A stretch of 64,000 nt of DNA from an uncultured delta proteobacterium (GTDB lineage Bacteria; Myxococcota_A; UBA9160; JAFDET01). A program made the position numbers and the translations under genes. Location of the stretch: NCBI GenBank assembly GCA_947259215.1, contig CAMYLJ010000003.1, positions 1 to 64,000 on the forward strand, written 5' to 3'. Below the pieces are notes generated by a model that made no database searches, had not been told where the DNA came from, and saw only the letters and a list, made by a program, of their open reading frames with translations. This document shows positions 31,577 through 44,360 of this stretch, piece after piece. Within the stretch, counting starts at the first letter, position 1; each line of letters begins with the position of its first letter.

Positions 31577-33270
31577 TCGAAAGCCTGCGGATCCACAACC
31601 TGGCCGTGGTCGCGGATGCCGAGCTCGAGTTCGGTCCGGGCCTGAACGTGGTGACCGGCGAGACGGGCGCGGGAAAGTCCCTGGTGCTGGGCGCACTGGA
31701 GCTCCTGGCGGGTCAGCGCGCCGCGGTCGAGCGCGTGCGCCAGGGCGCCGACGAGGCGGTGGTGGAGGCCGTCTTCGACGCTTCGCGGCTGTCCGGCCTG
31801 CGCGAGTCCCTGGCGGCGCGCGGCTTTCCCGAGGACGACGCGCTGGTGGTGCGGCGCAGCATCTCGGCGGCCGGGCGGAGTCGCGTGCAGCTGGCGGGGC
31901 AGCTTGCGCCCGTGTCGGCGCTGGCCGAGCTGCTGGGGGAGCGCATCGAGATCGCGAGCCAGCACGAGTCCCAGGGCCTGCGCCGCCCCGAGGTGCACGG
32001 CCGGCTGCTCGACGCGTTTGGCGGCCTCTTGTCCAAGCGCGGCGCCGTGGAGAGCGAGCACGCCGCGTTGCGCGAGGTGGCCGAGGCGATCGCGCGCCTG
32101 CGCGGCGAGGCCGAGGAGCGCGCCCGCCGCCGCGACTACCTGGACTTCCAGGTGCGCGAGATCGACGAGGCGCAGCTGCACCCCGGCGAGCTCGAGGAGC
32201 TGGCCGGCGAGCGTTCGCGCCTGCTCCACGCCGAGCGCCTGCGCGGTGACGCCGGAGCCGCCGCCACCGCCCTGGGCGGCGATCCCGCGCTGTCGGATGC
32301 GCCGGGCGCCGCGGACCTGGTGGCGGAGGCCGCGCGCCGGATCGGCGAGCTGGCGGAAATCGATCCGGGCCTGCGCGAGCTGGCGGCCCGGCTGGCCGGT
32401 GCCCACGCCGACGTGTCCGACGCGGCGGCGGAGCTCGAACGCTATGCCGAGGGCGTCGAGGGAGACCCGGCTCGGCTCGCCGAGGTGGAGGAGCGGCTGG
32501 CGAAGCTCGAGCGGCTGGCGCGCAAGTACGGCGCCAGCGCCGACGAGATCCTCGGCTTCCGCGATCGCGCCGCCGCCGAACGCGACGAGATCGAGGGAGC
32601 CGACGCGCGCCTGGCCGAGCTCGAGGCGGAGCGCGAGTCCCTGGCGTCGTCGCTGGCGAAGCGGGCCAAGGCGCTCAGCAGCGCGCGCCGCCGGGTCGCG
32701 CGCGATCTCGCCTCCGCGGCGGGCGACGCCCTGCGCGAGCTGGCGCTCCCCCACGGCGAGCTGGCCGTGGATCTGTCGCCCGCGGCTGCGCCGGAGGGCT
32801 TTCCGTGTGGTCCGACGGGCGCCGAGACGCCCCATTTCCTCTTCCGCGCCAACCCGGGCGAGGAGCCGCGTCCCATTCGCAAGGTGGCGTCCGGCGGAGA
32901 GCTCTCGCGTCTCTTCCTGGCGCTGCGCAACGTGCTGCGGCGTGCGGACTCCGGCATGGTGCTGGTGTTCGACGAGGTGGACGCCGGCGTGGGTGGGCGC
33001 GTGGCCGAGCGCGTGGGTCGCGCCCTGGCGGAGCTGGCCGGCGAGCATCAGATCCTGTGCATCACCCACCTGCCCCAGATCGCCGCCCGGGCGGAGGTGC
33101 ACTTCCGCGTCTCGAAGGCGGAGTCCGGCGGCCGGGCCCACACCCGGGTGGCCCGCCTGGACCGCGAGGCGCGGATCGAGGAGATCGCCCGGATGGCGGG
33201 CGGCGAGCGGGTCACCGCCGCCACCCGGCGCCACGCGCGCGAGCTCCTCGACGCGCATCCGAGCGCCTAA
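31573..33270 (+). CDS. recN: DNA repair protein RecN
   Basis: The 565-residue SMC-like ATPase has Walker A GETGAGKS at 29-36, long coiled-coil arms (about 150-370) and a C-terminal half with the signature VASGGELSRLFLAL and Walker B VFDEVDAG (464-471). It holds broken DNA during double-strand break repair. The start is TTG, overlapping the nadK stop. The length is typical. Confidence 0.95.
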   Translation: MIESLRIHNLAVVADAELEFGPGLNVVTGETGAGKSLVLGALELLAGQRAAVERVRQGADEAVVEAVFDASRLSGLRESLAARGFPEDDALVVRRSISAAGRSRVQLAGQLAPVSALAELLGERIEIASQHESQGLRRPEVHGRLLDAFGGLLSKRGAVESEHAALREVAEAIARLRGEAEERARRRDYLDFQVREIDEAQLHPGELEELAGERSRLLHAERLRGDAGAAATALGGDPALSDAPGAADLVAEAARRIGELAEIDPGLRELAARLAGAHADVSDAAAELERYAEGVEGDPARLAEVEERLAKLERLARKYGASADEILGFRDRAAAERDEIEGADARLAELEAERESLASSLAKRAKALSSARRRVARDLASAAGDALRELALPHGELAVDLSPAAAPEGFPCGPTGAETPHFLFRANPGEEPRPIRKVASGGELSRLFLALRNVLRRADSGMVLVFDEVDAGVGGRVAERVGRALAELAGEHQILCITHLPQIAARAEVHFRVSKAESGGRAHTRVARLDREARIEEIARMAGGERVTAATRRHARELLDAHPSA

Positions 33271-33347
33271 GCAACCGGAAATCCAGTGGTTCAAGGCGGG
33301 CTGCGGCCACGCCGATGAGTCTTTCCAGGGGCCCGCAGCGGCTTCGT

Positions 33348-33374
33348 GCGCCCGGTCACCTAGCGGCCGGGCGC
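33348..33374 (+). terminator. hairpin after recN
   Basis: GCGCCCGG at 33348-33355 pairs with CCGGGCGC at 33367-33374 across an 11-nt loop. No T-run follows. It sits between recN and the FHA gene and could end the nadK-recN transcript or tune entry into the next gene. Confidence 0.45.
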
Positions 33375-33386
33375 GGAGAGCGATGA

Positions 33387-33731
33387 ATGGGGAGCAACGG
33401 AAGCGCACAGGAGGCGAGTCATGAGCGGGCCGTTCCGCCGGGAGCGGCGGTGCGGGTGCTGCGGGGGTTCTACGAGGGCCTCGAGCTGCCGCTCGATCGT
33501 GACTGGCTGGTGATCGGGCGCGGGCGGGGCGCGGACCTCGTGATCCACGAGCCGACCATCTCGCGCGCGCACGCGGCCGTGGGCTTCCGGGAGGAGGGCT
33601 TCTTCGTGCAGGACCTGGGCAGCACCAACGGCACCTACCTGAACGGCAGTCGCCGCGAGCGGGCGGAGCTCGAAGACGGCGACGAGATCCAGATGGGTCG
33701 GCTGCTCCTGCGCGTGCACCTGCCGCAGTAG
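33387..33731 (+). CDS. FHA-domain protein
   Basis: The 114-residue protein is one forkhead-associated domain. It has the conserved GR near IGRGRGADLVI, SRAHAAV and the GSTNGTYLN motif, which bind phosphothreonine peptides. The ATG at 33387 has GGAGAG six bases upstream. A later ATG at 33421 is in another frame. No Ser/Thr kinase is adjacent, so the partner is unknown. It is 11 bp upstream of the M23 peptidase gene. Confidence 0.85.
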   Translation: MGSNGSAQEASHERAVPPGAAVRVLRGFYEGLELPLDRDWLVIGRGRGADLVIHEPTISRAHAAVGFREEGFFVQDLGSTNGTYLNGSRRERAELEDGDEIQMGRLLLRVHLPQ

Positions 33732-33742
33732 CGGAGATGGCC

Positions 33743-34735
33743 ATGGATTCCGGCTCCAAGTCCTACACCGTTCTGTTCATCCCGGACGACCACGCGCAGG
33801 TCCGCCGCTACCAGGTCTCCGGAAGGCGCTTGAAGCGGGGCGCCTGGGCCGCCGGCGTGATCGGCGTCCTGATCCTGATCGGCAGCATCGACTACGTGCG
33901 CGCGCGCGTGGGCACCCTCGAGCTGTCCCGGCTGCGCAGCGAGACCGTGGAGCAGCGCGCGAAGCTCGACTCCCTGAGCGAGGCCGTGGGCGAGCTCGAG
34001 GCGCGGCTGTCGCGCGTGAGCGAGCTGGAGCGGAAGGTCCGGGTCATCGCCGACCTGCCGGCACCGGCGGAGCGCCGGGTGGCCCCGCCCGGCATCGGCG
34101 GCGGCGTCGACGAGGAGCCGTTGCCCGCACTGGCGCCCGAGGAGCTGGACGTCTCGGGGCCGGCCGGGGATCCCGAAGCGGAGCCGCCGGGCGAGCCGCA
34201 GGCGTCCGTGCCGGACGCCCGGGCCGCACGCGTGGCCGGCCTGCACTCGCGCGCCTCGCATCTCAGCGCCACCGCGCTGGCGCGGGAGGCGAGCCTGGAG
34301 GATCTGGTGGAGCGTCTCCATGGCAAGACCCAGCGCCTGGCCTCCACGCCCTCCATCTGGCCCACCGAGGGCTGGGTGACCTCGCGCTACGGCTACCGCA
34401 CCTCGCCCTTCACCGGCGCGCGCCAGTTCCACGGCGGCGTGGACATCGCTGGGCGTGCGGGCACCCCGGTCCTGGCCTCCGCCGACGGCCGCGTCGTGTT
34501 CGCGGGCAAGAAGGGCCCGCTCGGAAACACCGTCGTGCTCGACCACGGCTACGGCGTGCGCACCACCTACGGTCACAACCACGCGCTCTACGTCAAGAAG
34601 GGCGCGCGGGTGGAGCGCGGCGAGCGCATCGCCGCCCTCGGCAACTCGGGCCGCAGCACCGGCCCCCACGTGCACTACGCCGTGCAGGTGGACGGCCGGC
34701 GCGTGAACCCGATGAACTACATCCTCGACGAGTAG
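33743..34735 (+). CDS. M23-family metallopeptidase (peptidoglycan endopeptidase or activator)
   Basis: The 330-residue protein has one membrane helix (about 33-50) and a periplasmic coiled coil (about 55-100). After a Pro/Glu-rich linker there is a C-terminal LytM/M23 domain (about 210-328) with metal ligands in FHGGVDIAG and HVHYAVQV. It probably cleaves peptidoglycan cross-links or regulates an amidase. The ATG at 33743 is favoured because GGAG lies six bases upstream; ATG 33737 abuts the site. Confidence 0.87.
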   Translation: MDSGSKSYTVLFIPDDHAQVRRYQVSGRRLKRGAWAAGVIGVLILIGSIDYVRARVGTLELSRLRSETVEQRAKLDSLSEAVGELEARLSRVSELERKVRVIADLPAPAERRVAPPGIGGGVDEEPLPALAPEELDVSGPAGDPEAEPPGEPQASVPDARAARVAGLHSRASHLSATALAREASLEDLVERLHGKTQRLASTPSIWPTEGWVTSRYGYRTSPFTGARQFHGGVDIAGRAGTPVLASADGRVVFAGKKGPLGNTVVLDHGYGVRTTYGHNHALYVKKGARVERGERIAALGNSGRSTGPHVHYAVQVDGRRVNPMNYILDE

Positions 34736-34744
34736 CCCCTGCGG

Positions 34745-35836
34745 CTAGGCCGCGGCGGGGTTGCCCTGGCGCATCTCCAGCAGCAGCTTGACCAGCTCGG
34801 CGGGCGGTGCGATCTCGGCGTCCTCGGTGGAATCCTTGCCGCCCTCGTAGCGCAAGAGGTCGAGCTTCTCGTAGGCCTGGCGCACGCGCGGCGTGAGCAA
34901 CCCCAGCCGCTTCAGGTTGGGCACGACCTTGCTGAAGAGCATCTGGCGGAAGCCCTGCATGAACGGGGTCTCCAGGGACCAGCGCAGCCAGCGCTCCGTG
35001 TCGAGGCCCATGCGCTCGAAGACCTGCTCCATCAACAGCCGCTCGCGCATCAGGTAGCTCGCTTCCATCACGAAGTCCTCGCGCTCGCGCAGCTCGCCGG
35101 CGCTCATCTCGCGGGTGTAGAGGCCCTCGAGCGACAGCACGCCGAAGGCCACGTGACGCGCCTCGTCGGCCATGACCCGGGTGGTGATGTCGCAGATCAG
35201 CGGCTCCTCGGACATCAGCATCCGTTGCAGGCCGAAGGCGGCCAGGGCCAGGCCTTCCACCATGATCTGCATGCCCAGGTAGGTCATGTCCCAGCGCGAG
35301 TCGCTCAGGATGTCGTTCAGCAGCGTCTGGAGGTTGGCATTCACCTCGAACGAGCAGCCGAGCTTCTCGGTCAGGTAGCGGTGGTACACCTCCACGTGGC
35401 GCGCCTCGTCCGCCACCTGGTTGGCGGCGTAGAACTTGGCTTCCTCCCAGGGCACCTGTTGCACGATCTTGGCCGTGGCCAGCAGCGCACCCTGCTCGCC
35501 GTGCAGGAACTGGGAGAGCATCCAGGCGTTCATCTGGAGGTTGAAGTCGAGCACCTGGGCTTCGTCCAGGGGATGCGGCGGGACGAGCAGGGCGTTGAAG
35601 GCGCCGGTCGGCTCCCCTCCGGAGCGCAGGAACGCGATCTTCTCGACGTCCACCTCCTGGGACCAGTCGAGATCCGACGCGTTCCAGGAGGCGCTCTTGC
35701 CCTTCTCGTACAGCGCCATGAGCTCGCGCCGGTCGAGGGCGTACTGCCAGTCGAAGCTGCTGTCGAAGCGGGCCGCGACGGCCTGCAGCGCCCCGCTCTC
35801 GGGAACGGGGAGGGGGTTCCGCTGGTCGAACTGCAT
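34745..35836 (-). CDS. ferritin-like di-iron protein (ribonucleotide-reductase-like superfamily)
   Basis: The 363-residue helical protein has a full set of di-iron ligands: Glu114 (HGEQ), Glu144 and His147 (first DEARH), Glu194 (MVEGLAL) and Glu225 and His228 (second DEARH). This E, ExxH, E, ExxH pattern is that of oxygen-activating ferritin-like oxidases, including R2-like and AurF-like enzymes. The reaction is unknown: fatty-acid or amine oxidation are both possible. It is monocistronic and divergent from secA. Confidence 0.75.
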   Translation of the reverse strand: MQFDQRNPLPVPESGALQAVAARFDSSFDWQYALDRRELMALYEKGKSASWNASDLDWSQEVDVEKIAFLRSGGEPTGAFNALLVPPHPLDEAQVLDFNLQMNAWMLSQFLHGEQGALLATAKIVQQVPWEEAKFYAANQVADEARHVEVYHRYLTEKLGCSFEVNANLQTLLNDILSDSRWDMTYLGMQIMVEGLALAAFGLQRMLMSEEPLICDITTRVMADEARHVAFGVLSLEGLYTREMSAGELREREDFVMEASYLMRERLLMEQVFERMGLDTERWLRWSLETPFMQGFRQMLFSKVVPNLKRLGLLTPRVRQAYEKLDLLRYEGGKDSTEDAEIAPPAELVKLLLEMRQGNPAAA

Positions 35837-35996
35837 GGGGGCCTCGCGGGGCGTTCGAAGCCCCGGGGCCTCATCGGCAGCGCCGGGGGAGCGCCTGAGT
35901 CGTATGGGGGCAAAACGCCCCGATTCGGGTAGCCTGCCCTCCCGAGGCGGAATCGCTCAAGTCGAACCCCCCGATCTCACGATGATTCCAGGGCTT

Positions 35997-36026
35997 TTGC
36001 CGCTCCGAGAAGGCCCCCGCTACACT
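35997..36026 (+). promoter_or_regulatory. putative secA promoter
   Basis: TTGCCG (35997-36002), an 18-bp spacer and TACACT (36021-36026) form a reasonable sigma-70 promoter. It lies about 30 bp before the secA GTG. The call rests on motifs only. Confidence 0.45.
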
Positions 36027-36055
36027 CCTGCCACCCCGGGAGAAGAGACGCCGCC

Positions 36056-38821
<2,766 letters not shown>

Positions 38822-38825
38822 GCGC

Positions 38826-40049
38826 GTGACCGCACGCCGTTCCCCCGGCCGCCCCAGCATCCCCACGGTTTCCGGCTTCCGCGCGGCAGGCGTTCACTGC
38901 GGCATCAAGCCCGACGATGCGCTCGACGTGGCGCTCCTGGCCAGCGACGCGCCCTGCACCCTGGCGGGCGTCTTCACCCGCAGCAGCGTCGTGGGTGCGC
39001 CGGTCGAGCTGTCGCGGGAGCGCCTGAAGAGCCGCGCACCGGTACACGCCGTGGTGGTGAACAGCGGGATCTCGAACGTGGCCATGGGGTCCCGCGGTCG
39101 CCGCGACGCCCAGGCCATGGCGGCCTGCGCGGCCCGCGGCCTGGGCTGCCGCCCGGAACAGGTGCTGGTGGCGTCGACGGGGGTGATCGGCGAGCCGCTG
39201 CCGATGGCGAAGATCCGGCGCGGCATCGGCGACGCCGTCGGCGCCCTGCGCCCGACCGGGATCCCGGACGCGGCGCGCGCCATCATGACCACCGACACCG
39301 TGGCCAAGTGGGCCGCCCGAACCATCCGGGTCGGCGACGCCCGGGTGCGGGTGGCGGGCATCGCCAAGGGCGTGGGCATGCTCGAGCCCAACATGGCCAC
39401 CATGCTGGCCTTCGTGCTCACCGACGCCGCGGTCGCGCGGCCCTGGCTCCAGCGCGCCTGGCGCGAAGTGGCCGACGCCAGCTTCAACCGCGTGACGGTC
39501 GACGGCGAAGGCTCCACCAGCGACACGGCGCTTTGCCTGGCCAACGGCCGCGCCGGCAACCGGATCCTGCGCGGGGCGTCGAGCCCCGGGGCTCGGGGCT
39601 TCCGCGAGGCGCTGCTCGCCGTCGGCGAGGAGCTGGCGAAGATGCTGGCGCGGGACGGAGAGGGAGCCACCACCCTGGTCACGGTGCGCGTCAGCGGCGC
39701 CCGCGATCCGCGCGACGCCGAGCGCGCGGCCCGGCGCATCGCCAACAGCCTGCTGGTGAAGACGGCCGTCTTCGGCCGCGACGCCAACTGGGGGCGCATC
39801 CTCCAGACGATCGGCGCTGGCGAGGTGAGCCTCCAGCTGCGCAAGACGCGCGTGAAGCTCGCGGGCGTCACGGTCTTCCGCGACGGCCGCTCGGCGGGTC
39901 CGGCCGCGCGCCGGCGCGCGGAGCAGAAGCTCTCGGCGCCCGAGGTCGAGATCGACGTGCACCTGGGAGCCGGCCGCGCCTCGGCGCGCGTCTGGACCTG
40001 TGACCTGTCCTACGACTACGTTCGCATCAACGCCGAGTACACCACCTAG
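38826..40049 (+). CDS. argJ: bifunctional glutamate N-acetyltransferase/amino-acid acetyltransferase ArgJ
   Basis: The 407-residue protein autocleaves before the nucleophilic Thr192 within the conserved KGVGMLEPNMATML. It transfers acetyl groups from acetylornithine to glutamate in the cyclic arginine pathway. The usual NSGNAN motif reads NSGISN here. The GTG start follows the secA stop. argC lies elsewhere in this window (60.4 kb), so arginine genes are dispersed. Confidence 0.93.
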   Translation: MTARRSPGRPSIPTVSGFRAAGVHCGIKPDDALDVALLASDAPCTLAGVFTRSSVVGAPVELSRERLKSRAPVHAVVVNSGISNVAMGSRGRRDAQAMAACAARGLGCRPEQVLVASTGVIGEPLPMAKIRRGIGDAVGALRPTGIPDAARAIMTTDTVAKWAARTIRVGDARVRVAGIAKGVGMLEPNMATMLAFVLTDAAVARPWLQRAWREVADASFNRVTVDGEGSTSDTALCLANGRAGNRILRGASSPGARGFREALLAVGEELAKMLARDGEGATTLVTVRVSGARDPRDAERAARRIANSLLVKTAVFGRDANWGRILQTIGAGEVSLQLRKTRVKLAGVTVFRDGRSAGPAARRRAEQKLSAPEVEIDVHLGAGRASARVWTCDLSYDYVRINAEYTT

Positions 40050-40052
40050 CAG

Positions 40053-40081
40053 GCCGACCCAAGACGAGGTCTCGGGTCGGC
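40053..40081. terminator. bidirectional terminator between argJ and the START gene
   Basis: GCCGACCC pairs with GGGTCGGC, and AGAC pairs with GTCT inside, separated by a single mismatch and a GAG loop. It sits in the 67-bp gap between convergent genes. Confidence 0.7.
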
Positions 40082-40116
40082 TTGCACCGCAAACGGAGCC
40101 CTTCGGACTCCGTCAG

Positions 40117-40707
40117 CTAGGGCCCCGCGGCGCGCCGCGCCAGCTCCTCCGACAGCCCGTCCAGCACCGCGCGGCTGCGTGCCCGCAGCCCGATCTTCGG
40201 CAGCCAGCGGGCCAGCGCACCCATGGCGCCCTGGTAGCGGTAGCGGGCCCGGGTGCGCTCGCCGTCGGGCTCGATGCGCCACTCCGTACGCATGACCTCC
40301 ACCCGCACCACCCCGTCGGGGGGCGCTGGCTCCGCGTCGGGCACGGCTGTGGCCTCCAGCAGGAAGGCCCCGTCCTCCTCCCACCAGCGGTAGTCCACCA
40401 CGTAGTCGCGGTCCTGCACCGGCCAGGGCAGGCTCTGGCGCCCGTAGATGCGCACGGCTTCCTCGTCCCGCCCCAGCACGCGCCACGCGTCGATCGCCGG
40501 GAACCAGCGTTCGAAGGACTCCAGGTCCAGGAGCACGGCGCGCACCGCCTGGAAGGGAGCCTCCAGAGAGCCTGCCACGTCGAAGGTCTGGAGCGCGTCT
40601 TCGGAGTCGGCCGGCGGCGTCTCGCCGGCGGCAGCCCCGGCGGCGAGCACGCCCGACAGCGCCACGACCCACAGGCGCGTGCGTGACCGGCGACGTCCAC
40701 GGCGCAT
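40117..40707 (-). CDS. exported START/SRPBCC-domain lipid-binding protein
   Basis: The 196-residue protein has a basic n-region and signal peptide (about 1-27). A START-like domain follows, with the family-style segment [20 protein letters not shown]. Such proteins bind lipids or hydrophobic ligands. The ATG at 40707 gives a compact signal peptide; upstream in-frame ATGs would add a long Arg-rich extension overlapping the divergent gene. It starts 10 bp from the divergent acyltransferase gene, so the two probably share a control region. Confidence 0.75.
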   Translation of the reverse strand: MRRGRRRSRTRLWVVALSGVLAAGAAAGETPPADSEDALQTFDVAGSLEAPFQAVRAVLLDLESFERWFPAIDAWRVLGRDEEAVRIYGRQSLPWPVQDRDYVVDYRWWEEDGAFLLEATAVPDAEPAPPDGVVRVEVMRTEWRIEPDGERTRARYRYQGAMGALARWLPKIGLRARSRAVLDGLSEELARRAAGP

Positions 40708-40717
40708 CCCACCCGCG

Positions 40718-41443
40718 ATGGGCTCCGTCCTGCGCTCCCTGTACGCCTGGCTCCTGCTGTCCGCCCTCATGCTGCCCCTCTTCGCCGTAGCCACCGTATA
40801 CCGGCGGCTGACCGCCCGCAGCGACCCGCGGCGCGATCGCCTGCGGGTCTTCGCGGCCGCCTGGATCTCGCTCTACGGCCGCTTCACGCCCCTCTACGAC
40901 TTCCGCATCGAGGGCCGCGAGCGGCTGCCCCGAGGTGCTCCGTACGTGCTGGTGGCCAACCACGAGTCCGGCCTCGACGCCCTCATCCTCTTGATGCTCC
41001 GGACGCCCGCGCGTTTCCTGGCCGAGGACTGGATGTTCCGGATTCCGCTGGCGAGGGGGCTCTTCGAGGCCTGCCGGCACATCCCGCTGCGGGTGGGCGA
41101 CCGGGAGAGCGGCCGCCGCGCCCTGGCCACGGCCGCCGAGGCTCTCGGCGCGGGCACACCCGTGGCGATGTTTCCCGAGGGCCAGCTGAACCCCGCCGGT
41201 CTGGGCGAGTTCCGGCCCGGCGCCTTCGTGCTGGCGCGCCGGGCGGGGGTGCCGATCGTCCCGGTGTGCATCGAGGGTGCCGGGCGCGCCTGGCAGCCCG
41301 GCCGCTTCGTGGTGCAGGGCCGCCACGCCATCCGGATCACGGTGCTCGAGCCCGTCCCCGCGCAGGAGGTGGCGCGCACGGAGCCCGACGCGTTGCGGGC
41401 GCGGGTGCGCGACCGGCTGGCGGCGACGATGCCCCGCCCCTAG
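40718..41443 (+). CDS. 1-acyl-glycerol-3-phosphate acyltransferase family protein (PlsC-like)
   Basis: The 241-residue protein has an N-terminal membrane segment (about 7-27), the catalytic HxxxxD motif HESGLD (His82, Asp87) and the phosphate-binding FPEGQ at 152-156. It should acylate lysophosphatidic acid or a related lysolipid. The divergent START protein gene suggests a lipid role for both. Confidence 0.88.
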   Translation: MGSVLRSLYAWLLLSALMLPLFAVATVYRRLTARSDPRRDRLRVFAAAWISLYGRFTPLYDFRIEGRERLPRGAPYVLVANHESGLDALILLMLRTPARFLAEDWMFRIPLARGLFEACRHIPLRVGDRESGRRALATAAEALGAGTPVAMFPEGQLNPAGLGEFRPGAFVLARRAGVPIVPVCIEGAGRAWQPGRFVVQGRHAIRITVLEPVPAQEVARTEPDALRARVRDRLAATMPRP

Positions 41444-41616
41444 CCCCGGCTTCCCAACCCCTCTCTCGCGTGCTATCTCCCCGCGAAATCACACGTTCCG
41501 GGCCGCCCCTGCGGTGCCCGGAGGTCCCTGCGCGCATGAAACGCGCCCGATTCCGGGGACTTTCGGGTTGGGGATCCGACGGACGGGACGGTGGCTCAAC
41601 CGCGAAGGAGCGAGCG

Positions 41617-42720
41617 ATGAGCGAGACCCCCGTCGGGCCCTCGACGGACGCGCCCCCTGCCACGCCGACCGGCGCCGGAGCGGGCAGCCCGGATTCCCCC
41701 CAGAGCCTGGTTTCGGAGATGGCCGAGGCCGTCAAGGACCAGCCCCTGAGCGTGCGCACGCTGCTCGAGGCCGGCGTGCACTTCGGTCATCAGACCCGGC
41801 GCTGGAACCCGAAGATGAAGGCCTTCCTGTTCGGGGAGCGGGATGGGATCCACATCATCAACCTCGACATGACCCTGCCGCGCTTCCAGGCCGCCCTGGA
41901 ATTCCTGCGCGAGACGGTGGCGAGCGGCGGCAAGGTGCTCTTCGTGGGCACCAAGCGGCAGGCCGCGGCGCCCATCGAGACCGAGGCCCTGCGCTCGTCG
42001 CAGTTCTACGTCAACAAGCGCTGGCTCGGCGGAATGCTCACCAACTTCCGCACGGTGAAGAAGTCGATCGAGCGCTACAAGGGCATGCTGGAGACCCTGG
42101 CCGACGAGGAGAAGCTCGGCGAGCTCACCAAGAAGGAGCAGGCGCGGCTCAACCGCGAGGTCAGCAAGTACCACAAGTCCCTCGAGGGCCTGAAGGAGAT
42201 GGCGAAGCTGCCGGACGCCATGTTCGTGGTGGACGTGACGGCGGAGCACATCGCGATCTCCGAGGCGCGCCGGCTCGGGATCCCGATCGTGGCGGTGGTG
42301 GACTCCAACTGCGATCCCCAGGGCATCGACTTCGTGATCCCGGGCAACGACGACGCGATCCGCGCGATCCACCTCTACTGCGCGCGCATCGCAGACGCCT
42401 GCCTCGAAGGCGACGAGGTGCACAACGAGCGGGTCCAGGCCCAGCAGGCCGCCAAGGCGGAGCAGGCCAAGGAGCAGGCGGCCCAGCCGAGTACGGGCCG
42501 CGTGGTGGTGGAGATCAAGCAGCCGCCGCGGCGCGGGCGCGGGGCCGAAGAGCGCGAGCAGCAGCGGCGGCGGCGCAAGCCGGACGAGGGCGAGGCCGCC
42601 GCGGCTCCCGCCGAGGCGGCCGCGCCGGCGGCGACCGGCGCCGGATCGCCCCCCAGCGCCGAGCCGGCTGCGGAGCCGGCGCCCGCGGCCGACGCCGCGC
42701 CGGAAGGCAAGAGCGAGTAG
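41617..42720 (+). CDS. rpsB: 30S ribosomal protein S2 with extended termini
   Basis: The core matches S2 ([15 protein letters not shown] at 45-59 through ADACLEG near 262). At 367 residues it is about 125 longer than E. coli S2. An N-terminal extension of about 40 residues is Pro/Thr/Ala-rich. A C-terminal tail of about 105 residues is charged, then Ala/Pro-rich. GAAGGAG lies six bases before the ATG, supporting the long N-terminus. It heads the rpsB-tsf-pyrH-frr operon. Confidence 0.96.
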   Translation: MSETPVGPSTDAPPATPTGAGAGSPDSPQSLVSEMAEAVKDQPLSVRTLLEAGVHFGHQTRRWNPKMKAFLFGERDGIHIINLDMTLPRFQAALEFLRETVASGGKVLFVGTKRQAAAPIETEALRSSQFYVNKRWLGGMLTNFRTVKKSIERYKGMLETLADEEKLGELTKKEQARLNREVSKYHKSLEGLKEMAKLPDAMFVVDVTAEHIAISEARRLGIPIVAVVDSNCDPQGIDFVIPGNDDAIRAIHLYCARIADACLEGDEVHNERVQAQQAAKAEQAKEQAAQPSTGRVVVEIKQPPRRGRGAEEREQQRRRRKPDEGEAAAAPAEAAAPAATGAGSPPSAEPAAEPAPAADAAPEGKSE

Positions 42721-42770
42721 GCGATCCCGACGCGAGCGCCGTCGACGACAGGACCCGAGGAGACAGACCA

Positions 42771-43640
42771 GTGGCCGAGATCAGCGCGAAGGCGGTGAAG
42801 GAGCTCCGCGAGAAGACCGGCGCGGGCATGATGGACAGCAAGAAGGCGCTGGTGGAGGCCGGCGGCGACATGGACAAGGCCCAGGAGCTCCTGCGGGAGC
42901 GGGGCCTCGCCAAGGCGGGCAAGCGCGAGGGGCGCACCACCGGCGAGGGCGCCATCGGCATGGCGCTCGCCGGCAACGTCGGCGCGCTGGTGGAGCTGGG
43001 CTGCGAGACCGACTTCGTGGCGCGCAACAGCGAGTTCCAGACGCTCGCCGGCGAGCTGGCCGCCGTGGTGGCGGGCGACGCCTCCATCGACTCGCTGGAG
43101 GCGCTGCTGGCGGCGGAGGTCGGCTCCGAGAGCGTCGAGCAGAAGCTCAAGGCCGCCATCGGGAAGCTCGGCGAGAACATCGTGGCTCAGCGCCTGACGC
43201 GGCTGGAGGTGGCGGGCGACGGACTGGTGGGCGGCTACGTGCACGGGCCCGGCAGCCTGGCGGTGATCGTGGGCCTCGCCACGTCCGCCTCGGGCGAGCT
43301 CGTGGAGATGCTGGCCAAGGACCTGGCCATGCACGTGGCGGCCATCGACCCGAGCCCCGTGGCGGTGGACCGCGACGGCGTTCCGGCCGAAGCCGTCGAG
43401 AAGGAGCGCGACTTCTACCGCAAGCAGGCCCAGCAGGAAGGCAAGCCCGAGCAGGTGGTCGAGAAGATCGTCGAGGGCCGCGTGGGCAAGTTCTTCAAGG
43501 AGATCGTGCTGCTGGAGCAGCCTTTCGTGAAGGACCCGGACCGCACGGTGAAGAAGCTGCTGGCCGACGTCGGAGCCCAGGCCGGCGTCGAGATCCGGGT
43601 CACCGGCTTCCAGCGCTTCAAGCTGGGGGAGTCGAGCTAG
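42771..43640 (+). CDS. tsf: elongation factor Ts
   Basis: The 289-residue nucleotide exchange factor for EF-Tu has the N-terminal UBA-like region [19 protein letters not shown] and the core [15 protein letters not shown]. The start is GTG with GAGGAG eight bases upstream. It lies 50 bp after rpsB, the universal order. Confidence 0.96.
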   Translation: MAEISAKAVKELREKTGAGMMDSKKALVEAGGDMDKAQELLRERGLAKAGKREGRTTGEGAIGMALAGNVGALVELGCETDFVARNSEFQTLAGELAAVVAGDASIDSLEALLAAEVGSESVEQKLKAAIGKLGENIVAQRLTRLEVAGDGLVGGYVHGPGSLAVIVGLATSASGELVEMLAKDLAMHVAAIDPSPVAVDRDGVPAEAVEKERDFYRKQAQQEGKPEQVVEKIVEGRVGKFFKEIVLLEQPFVKDPDRTVKKLLADVGAQAGVEIRVTGFQRFKLGESS

Positions 43641-43642
43641 TC

Positions 43643-44350
43643 GTGCCGCAATCCCGCCGGATCCTCCTCAAGCTCTCGGGCGGACGCCTCGCCGGCGAGA
43701 GCGGATTCGGCATCAGTCCCGACGTCATCCAGGGGGTGGCCCAGGAGCTGGCCGAGGTGCAGGCCATGGGCGTGCAGCTCGGCGTGGTGATCGGCGGGGG
43801 CAACGTGATCCGCGGCCTGGCCGCCTCGGCCGAAGGCATGGACCGCGGTACGGCCGACTACATGGGCATGATGGCCACGGTCATCAACGCCCTGGCGCTC
43901 CAGGACGCCCTCGAGAAGATCGACCTGGACACCCGCGTGCTGACGGCGCTCGAGATCAAGGAGGTGGGCGAGCCCTACATCCGGCGCCGCGCCATCCGGC
44001 ACCTGGAGAAGGGCAGGCTGGTCATCTTCGGCGGGGGTACGGGCAACCCCTACTTCAGCACGGACACGGCCGCCGCCCTGCGCGCTGCCGAGGTGCACGC
44101 CCAGGAGATCCTCAAGGCCACCAGCGTGGACGGGGTGTACGACGCGGACCCGAAGCTCGAGCCGGGCGCGCGGCGCTACGACCAGCTGTCCTACCAGGAA
44201 GCGATCGAGCGCAACCTGCGCTTCATGGATCAGACCGCCATCAGCCTCTGCCGCGAGAACCGCCTGCCGGTCATCGTCTTCGACATGACCCAGCACGGGA
44301 ACATCCGCAAGGTGGTCGCCGGCGAGAAGATCGGCACCCGCGTGGAGTGA
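43643..44350 (+). CDS. pyrH: UMP kinase
   Basis: The 235-residue hexameric-type UMP kinase has the N-terminal LKLSGG loop, [10 protein letters not shown] and [18 protein letters not shown]. It makes UDP from UMP. The common LKLSGE reads LKLSGG here. The start is GTG, 2 bp after tsf. Confidence 0.95.
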   Translation: MPQSRRILLKLSGGRLAGESGFGISPDVIQGVAQELAEVQAMGVQLGVVIGGGNVIRGLAASAEGMDRGTADYMGMMATVINALALQDALEKIDLDTRVLTALEIKEVGEPYIRRRAIRHLEKGRLVIFGGGTGNPYFSTDTAAALRAAEVHAQEILKATSVDGVYDADPKLEPGARRYDQLSYQEAIERNLRFMDQTAISLCRENRLPVIVFDMTQHGNIRKVVAGEKIGTRVE

Positions 44351-44360
44351 CGGAGGACGC

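Noticed and set aside
33421-33520. ATG at 33421 after AGGAGG as the FHA start
   Set aside because: It is in a different frame from the FHA domain and soon meets a stop.
41444-41616. Leader RNA or riboswitch before rpsB
   Set aside because: I see only a weak promoter-like TATCTC after TGC and no clear conserved structure; an S2-binding leader cannot be shown by eye.
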